A model generated the notes under the pieces. It was given only the letters and a program-made list of their open reading frames with translations. It did not search any database and was not told the origin of the DNA. Positions 58,092-64,000 of a DNA stretch of 64,000 nucleotides are shown here, piece after piece. The DNA comes from Paraspadella gotoi. Its lineage: Eukaryota > Chaetognatha. The position numbers and the translations under genes were made by a program. The number at the start of each line of letters is the position of its first letter. Within the stretch, counting starts at the first letter, position 1. Location of the stretch: positions 21,411,391 through 21,475,390 of the forward strand of contig CM119270.1 in assembly GCA_051294375.1 (NCBI GenBank), written 5' to 3'.

Positions 58092-59977
58092 TCTAATTTT
58101 TCTCATTTGTGAATTAAAATCAGCGGGAATGCGCGTTTGTTTAATTTACTAAAAGGTTCAAGTTTTATCACAAACTTTTTCACTTCTTCACGCGTCGGTT
58201 AATGTTTAAAATGCAATTCGCAATTTTCTGACAAAAAAAATGTTTAACTGAAGAGAAACTGATCCTATTTTCGCACATATTTGGTTTTGAAATATTTTTC
58301 CTAAAAACAGATTAACAGTATTTATAATCTAATCGCGTCAGGTTACGTTAAACTAAGTACAAGTAATTAACTGAAATTGTGATGCTCGTGGAATTTTTTA
58401 ATTTTTTCAATTTTTTTAAAATTGTTAATTTAATTTAATTTCTTTGATTTGCAAGAACAACTAATAGGAATTCTTGTTTCAATATATCAACTCGACCTTG
58501 ACACAATCTTTATGTGACCACGTTGCAATCCGGGCCCCAAAGCAGTGCCGTCGCAACATAAATCCGTTTACAATATTATAATCCAACCCAGGATATTTCC
58601 ATCTAAATATAATTTTATCTCAGCTTAAATTCAATTGTCTCTTGGTCTGTCCAGTGTCCAGTTTACAGTGTCCACATCCCTGTTCGAATCAAGCGTAATT
58701 AAAGAATGTGCTATGTGAAACCAATCTTAGTTTAAGCTTAGTACATTCTAGCTCTGACACAGATTGGTCATAGCTTTAACTTGCCAAAAGCATTGCTTGA
58801 CCCAGGTTTCAACCCGAATCAACTCTAGGCTTTTTGCCATTTCCACCCTGACAAGATCTTGGCTGAATCATGGCAAAACTTTATAATGTTCAGTTAAGGT
58901 GATGTTTATAAAAATTGTTCTATTCCAGGCTAACCTTGGATACATTATGATACATGTCAGGCCCCCATTGCAATCCCTACCAATGCAATCCATTACAATC
59001 CGTACCATTGCAATTCATTGCAATCCGTACCATTGCAATCCATTGCAATCCCCAGGCTCTCCTAAAAGCCTAGCTCATACCACCCCTGTACAATTAATTT
59101 AACCAAAATAAGGTTTGGGTGCTTTTTAAAATCACTCAGTTATCACATAATTTATGTTTGTAATTGAAGATTTCCTACTGGTACAAAAATATTTTACGAA
59201 ATTGAAAGCTATGATTTCTCTTATATTTTTTTCATATACATGTATTTCTAGTCAATTGAGTTTTTCCCGCCCTTTCCCTCCCCTTAAGAACCCTGGCCTC
59301 TTTGCTTTTTTAAACGCCCCCGTCCGCCGGACCCGACCCTCGCGTGACCTTCCTTCAAGGTCATCCCGACTTCCCCCTCTCTCTCTCTCGACGGTATCGT
59401 TCAACCTGGACTCAGGTCGGGACATCTGAATCTGAACCTGAAAGTGAACCTGGATCTGAATCTGAATCTGTAGCCGGTTTTAACCTTTCGATCTCTCGCG
59501 ACGAAATTCGATTAGACGACAAACGAGGAACGACGACGACGACGACGACGACCATATGTACTTTTCAAATTATTTTTTAATGTTTTTCTTATTCGTTTTT
59601 TATATCTGTATTAAAATAAAAGAGAGAGAAAAAAAGAGCCTCCCCCTTCCATCCCCCCACACTCGCTCCCTCTTCCATACCCCCAGCGGCCGAAGATTCG
59701 TAAAAACTATTCGTCGATGTTTTCTTGCACTCGTAATTAGTTGTTCCCTCTTCAATATTCCCCCCTTGAGTTCCCCCCCCCCAAGGACTTCCACCCCAGG
59801 TCTTCCTTCCCATCAGAGTCCCCCCAAAAAGGTCTTCCCCCTCAGAGTCTTCTCCCCTGTCTTTCTCACTCCCTTCTTTCAGAAAAAAAAAGTAAGAAGA
59901 AGAAGAATAAAAGGAGAAATTCAAATGTTTTTTAAAAACGCGTTTAATTCGTTGCTGAGGAGAGGAGAGAGATGAGG

Positions 59978-60021
<44 letters not shown>

Positions 60022-61189
60022 GAGGAAGAAGAGGAGGAGAGAGAGAGAGAGAAAGACAAAGATCGTTAATCTTGCTTCGTCTTCAGAGATGGGTACCGCT
60101 TTGGGCATTGAGATACAGTGGGATCCTCGGAGATAAGAATGGTTTCGAACATAGATAATTTTGCAATAAGTAAATCTAAAAAAACATGTAATCAGCTATT
60201 CACTGAATCTAATGGATAAAGTAGGTGATGTTCTTTTTTAAAAATCTTCCCGTGAGTCTATGAAAAGATCACAGCCTCTCACTGATGAAGAGAATCTGTG
60301 AATAAATGAAAAGTGACAAGAGACGTGGGGCAATGGCCCAATTAATTTCTATCCTTTTTGTTAATATTTGACGCATTTGACAAGTGAAACACTCGTTACT
60401 AAATTGTTCATCTTTGTAATCCCTCACCATTTTTGTTTAAAATAATAATTTCAGAATATTTAAAACTATATAATGAATTTTAAAACGTAATTTTGAGTAG
60501 TTTTATAAATAATCATAGGAGTGTTAGTAAAACAATTACCTTCTCACGAAGGATCAAATTGTAAATTTAAATTTCAAGAACGCCCCAGATGGAGAACCCG
60601 CATTTGAGAGAGAGACAACTGTAAAATGTAAATTCAAATTCGAATCAATTATATTTAATCTTGGAAAATTACGAGGCCATAAACTTAACGCAATTAGATC
60701 TCTTTCCCATGTTAGCTAAAAAATCTTCTTAATTAAAAACAATGTTTTTTTCCCTTTCTTAAGGAAAAGATAAAAGGAGCAGAATGTATCTTCCTTATTT
60801 TTTAAAAACTGTCGCGAATATAATTCAATTTGGATATCGAAGCTTCTTTTCTTTTCGTCTCTCGAAGCCACAGACGTTTAACAATTAATTTCCAATTTTT
60901 ACTTAAAAAAAAAAAAAAAATTATTCCTGACCTGATGCCCGGAGATACGAAACGGTACCTCAGTTTTAAAACTGAAATAAAGAAAGAAAAAAAAACTCCG
61001 TAAAGTTTTTTTTTTCTTTTTACCTTTTTACTTCCAGTATTAAAAAAACGAGGGGAAAAACAATAAATATATATATTGGCTCTCTTTTCCGAGAGTGCCC
61101 CATTTCTGTTCCTTTATATCTTTTCTAAGAATACTTTATTTCTATTGATTAATCCTATAATTTAATTTTAACCATAATAATTAACCCAA

Positions 61190-61365
61190 ATATATGTATA
61201 AACTTTTTAACCTTAATACCTAACCTATTCTTAAAAACTTATCATTAATTTTTAAATATTAATTTTAATACCAGACCCTAACCTAAATCCCTAACCGAAA
61301 TCCCTAACCTTAATTGCAAACTCGTCCCTCACAAGCTAACCTTAGTCCTTAACCTAATATCAAAC
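61190..61365 (+). repeat. Degenerate CCTAACC-containing stretch
   Basis: CCTAACC or CCTAAC recurs about eight times at irregular 8-20 base spacing. Possibly a decayed CCTAA-type telomeric array or just AT-rich satellite. Confidence 0.35.
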
Positions 61366-61662
61366 TTTTAACTTAATATTTGTATTAAAAACTAATTTAA
61401 TTCCAAATTTAAAATAAAATGAAGCATTCTGGAAAAATAAGATAAAATGGGGCATTCTGGGAAAATAAGGCCTCAAACCACTTAAATTGTTTTTTTTTTT
61501 CTTTCCCTCCCATTTTTGTTGCGCCACTCGTTATATATATCGCCCCTCTGCCCCTACTACTCCCCCCCGCTCTCCCAACCCGCCCCTCCAGGAAACGCGG
61601 CCCCGGCCGTGTGTTAATGCCATTCTCTTCGTCTCCAAAAACCAAAAGCGGGAAAAGGATCA

Positions 61663-61803
61663 ATGGCCGCCGCCGCCGCCGCCGCCGCAGCCGCTCCGCT
61701 AACCGCCGCATTATCCTCGCTATTCTCGTCGCTTCTCGCGTACGCAACGTTCGGCCACGATTACGATTATCCCTTCGTTCACGAGTGGAAACAATTTGCG
61801 TGA
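61663..61803 (+). CDS. Short ORF, 46 codons, polyalanine start
   Basis: ATG in ATCAATGGCC context opens about ten Ala codons from (GCC)n, then PLTAALSSLFSSLLAYATFG and HDYDYPFVHEWKQFA, stop TGA. The C-terminal half is not low complexity. It could be an upstream ORF or a small secreted peptide; homology is not recognised. Confidence 0.25.
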   Translation: MAAAAAAAAAAPLTAALSSLFSSLLAYATFGHDYDYPFVHEWKQFA

Positions 61804-61984
61804 AAGAAAAACGAAAAAAAAAAATTATATATATCACGAAATTCGTAGGCGAAGTGACGCTTTTTAATTTTGTTTGGCCTTACTAATCGTTACTAAAAAA
61901 AACGTTACTAAAAAAAACGTTACTAATACGAGGTGGAAAAGTAAATCTACGAAAGACGTCGAAACATCCTGGATTTGTAGCAAA

Positions 61985-62100
61985 ATTGTACGTCATCGTA
62001 CGACATATTCCGACATTTTCCGACATTGTCCGATATTATTCGACATTGTACGACATATTCCGACATTGTACGACATTTCACGAACATTGTGCGTCGTATT
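61985..62100 (+). repeat. CGACATTGTACGACATATTC-type repeats before the channel gene
   Basis: About ten degenerate units of CGACATTNTNC, ending 34 bases before the DEG/ENaC ATG. Confidence 0.8.
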
Positions 62101-62133
62101 ACGACGTTAAAATCTTTCTTCCTCCGATAAACA

Positions 62134-62270
62134 ATGGGAGGCGAAGACGACGATGCCGGTAGTGATTACGTTCACAGGAGTTGGGGTGACTCCTGGGAAG
62201 ACTTCACACAGAACACGACCATGCACGGGTTCAGATACATCTTTGACCCAACCCCATTTAAGATCAGAAG
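62134..62270 (+). CDS. DEG/ENaC exon 1
   Basis: ATAAACAATGGG start, 45 codons plus two bases. MGGEDDDAGSDYVHRSWGDS precedes the MHG motif. Strong GTAAGT donor. Confidence 0.85.
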
Positions 62271-63072
62271 GTAAGTATTGAGTAGGCTAAGACTTAAGAG
62301 GGTAAGGTTATTAAAGAATGTTATTAGCTGGAACTAGGATTATCAGTGAGGTAATATCGATGACAAAAGTTTTCTTCTAAACCCAAGGGTCCCGGGTTCT
62401 AGTCCTGAGTAACCTTACGGTTGCCTTGCCGCCGGATCCAATTATCCGTAATGCTATATCGGCCGCGAGGGGATAAATTTCTCTGAATATACTACATTGG
62501 AAATCCTCTCAACATTACTGTTTAAAAAAACTAAACTAAGTTAAAAGATTAATTCATAAAAATGTTTGTCAGTGGCTTTGGTTTAGGTCCAGATAAATTT
62601 CCCTGACCAATGAATTAAAATCGCCTATCCAAAGTCACGAGACGGATAGCTTGAATGTCTAATTTTCTATTTCTTATACAAATTTCATAAATAAATTTGT
62701 CGGTTTTCAAGAATTTTAAAAAGTTACGATGAGGTAATCGAAAATGCTTCTTCGATTGAATGAATTATTCATTGTTGGTGATCGACATTTACTGCTTGCC
62801 AGTAAAGTTCAAGCATTTACTGCTTGCCAGCAAAGTTCAAGCGTCGGAAAGGTTGACAAGATGTGATCGTTCACAGTGTGATGTGCTGATTCACCACTTG
62901 TGATTTTATTCTTTAATTATATCGACCTACTTGTGATAGAACAAACAGTTGGGAATTAAATTAAAATAAAGAAAATAAAAAAGTGTTAAGAGATCCTTAT
63001 GTGATAAAGAAGTTGAGTATTTACTTTTCATTTGATAATTTTTATGTTCTCATGCTGACAGAGAGATAATGA

Positions 63073-63108
<36 letters not shown>

Positions 63109-63644
63109 ATTTATTTGAAAATTTGTTGTAATGATTGATGTCATCATTATTATAATTATCACTATTACATCAACATTATCATTAATATTATATAATTTGT
63201 AAAAAAATGAATGAATATGTTATAAAACATCTACACGAAGGAATAATATTTTGTAAACATTATACGTACTACCATGATAGAAAAAAACTTGTCATGGTTT
63301 GTAAAAATTATTACATTTCATTCTCAAATACTTTTTTTGGAAGATATCGTGATCTCCAAAAAATAGTTTGGATGTTGTCTTCACGACATTAAATACCATT
63401 CGATATTCATTTGACAATAAATTGTAAGGCTGCATATTTTCCTATACACAACTATCTAGGATATTATTGTTTTCAGATTATTATGGATTCTTGTGGTGAT
63501 CGGTTGTTTCATGGCCGCAACGAGCCAAATCATTATGCAAGTGATGTATCTCCTGTCGGACCCTGAGGCGGCGAACATCAAGGTGGTCTACAAAGACATG
63601 CTCCCTTTCCCGGCCATCACCATCTGCAATCAAAATCAGTTCAG
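62134..63644 (+). CDS. DEG/ENaC (degenerin/ASIC-like) sodium channel, 5' end only
   Basis: DEG/ENaC channels are trimeric, amiloride-sensitive cation channels with two membrane passes and a large extracellular loop. Exon 1 (62134-62270) encodes an acidic start, then FTQNTTMHGFRYIFDPTPFK, containing the MHG box whose His-Gly controls gating. Exon 2 (63477-63644) encodes LLWILVVIGCFMAATSQIIM (TM1), the YKDMLPFPAITICNQNQFR post-TM1 signature, and then a GTACAT donor. Phases agree (AG|A). The rest lies beyond the window. Reading through the donor would end after about 30 more codons at 63741. Subfamily is not assigned. Confidence 0.9.
62383..62475 (+). repeat. B-box-like repeat in DEG/ENaC intron 1
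   Basis: CCCGGGTTCTAGTCCTG resembles a Pol III B box and matches the SINE-like core at 39880-39905. Confidence 0.35.
62786..62841 (+). repeat. Two tandem 28-bp units
   Basis: CATTTACTGCTTGCCAGTAA plus AGTTCAAG twice, one mismatch. Confidence 0.9.
63477..63644 (+). CDS. DEG/ENaC exon 2 (TM1)
   Basis: Acceptor TTGTTTTCAG, donor AG|GTACAT. First membrane helix and FPAITICN signature. A possible next acceptor ATTTTAG at 63954-63963 gives only about 12 codons before the window ends. Confidence 0.9.
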
Positions 63645-64000
63645 GTACATCGGACCTTTGAGGATTAACGGCTCGAGTACGCGCTGGTGGTTACGATGTT
63701 TCCCTCTACAAAAATTACAATACTTCGAAACGGTACTTTAAGAAAACGGCCCATCTCAGCTTTTTTTTTTTTCGCCATGCCGTGCCATGCTGTTCAGGAT
63801 TGTGTTGGAAAAATTCAAAGCTCCTATTTCATACTGACTTCATAGTATAGTCATAGTCATAGTAGTAAATAAACATAGAATTGGGGGTTGGAGTGGGAGA
63901 GACGCGAAAGAAAAACGAAAAGATTTGAAGAGAAAAAAAGACTAGGAATTTTTTAAATTTTAGATTTCTGGCATTGCATCGGGACTTGCCTGTTCCATAG

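Larger units (their letters stand above)
57264..61640. other. Intron or intergenic region with repeats
   Basis: No coding exon recognised. Holds the tRNA-like element at 58032, an ATTGCAATCC minisatellite at 58967-59052, a GAATCTGAACCT repeat at 59425-59475, (GAC)n near 59530, GA tracts at 59976-60053 and CCTAACC-type sequence at 61190-61360. Confidence 0.5.

Noticed and set aside
63645-63741. Read-through of DEG/ENaC exon 2 to a stop
   Set aside because: A consensus AG|GTACAT donor precedes it and the extra residues do not look like the family's extracellular domain; the gene should continue.

Overview
The window is animal nuclear DNA. Genes are split by spliceosomal GT-AG introns, microsatellites (mainly GA/CT) are very dense, and several transposon families are present. 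The four recognisable genes (Additional sex combs/ASXL, zyxin/LPP/TRIP6, SREBP and a DEG/ENaC channel) show a bilaterian animal. The mix of GA-rich satellites, BEL/Pao and Ty3/Gypsy elements fits a protostome, perhaps an arthropod, but the sequence does not settle the lineage.

Layout. 1-5318: a noisy, palindromic copy of sequence that recurs at about 11.2-14.4 kb; it looks like uncorrected long-read gap fill. 5319-9892 (minus): an Asx/ASXL gene with HARE-HTH and DEUBAD exons and many frameshifts, cut off at 5318/5319; four CCAAT boxes lie upstream at about 10.3 kb. 11.1-18.1 kb: repeats and a MITE. 18134-30667 (plus): a complete zyxin-family gene, 13 coding exons, 725 codons, with three proline-rich Ena/VASP-type motifs and three C-terminal LIM domains. 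31525-40895 (minus): a complete SREBP gene, 16 coding exons, 1336 codons, tail-to-tail with zyxin; bHLH-ZIP, two membrane segments, an RxxL lumenal site and a full C-terminal regulatory domain can all be read. A promoter-like CCAAT/CRE/CCAAT palindrome lies at 41.24-41.31 kb. 41.3-45.6 kb: repeats and two weak short ORFs or exons. 45622-51197: a BEL/Pao LTR retrotransposon remnant (Gag zinc knuckles, protease). 51.2-54.7 kb: low-complexity sequence and N gaps. 54.9-56.3 kb (minus): a Ty3/Gypsy reverse transcriptase/RNase H fragment. 56.8-64 kb: a TATA promoter with a possible 5' UTR exon, then the first two coding exons of a DEG/ENaC channel that runs off the window.

All splice phases in the zyxin and SREBP models agree across every junction, so those two models are well supported from sequence alone. 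The four genes belong to unrelated pathways (Polycomb/BAP1 chromatin control, focal-adhesion actin regulation, sterol-responsive transcription, cation channel), so no shared operon-like function is proposed. The most unusual features are a hammerhead-ribozyme-like core inside a 53-bp-armed palindrome in a SREBP intron, a MITE family present in introns of three neighbouring genes (one copy abuts a splice acceptor), a duplicated splice donor in SREBP, and strong signs that parts of the assembly are unpolished long-read fill.
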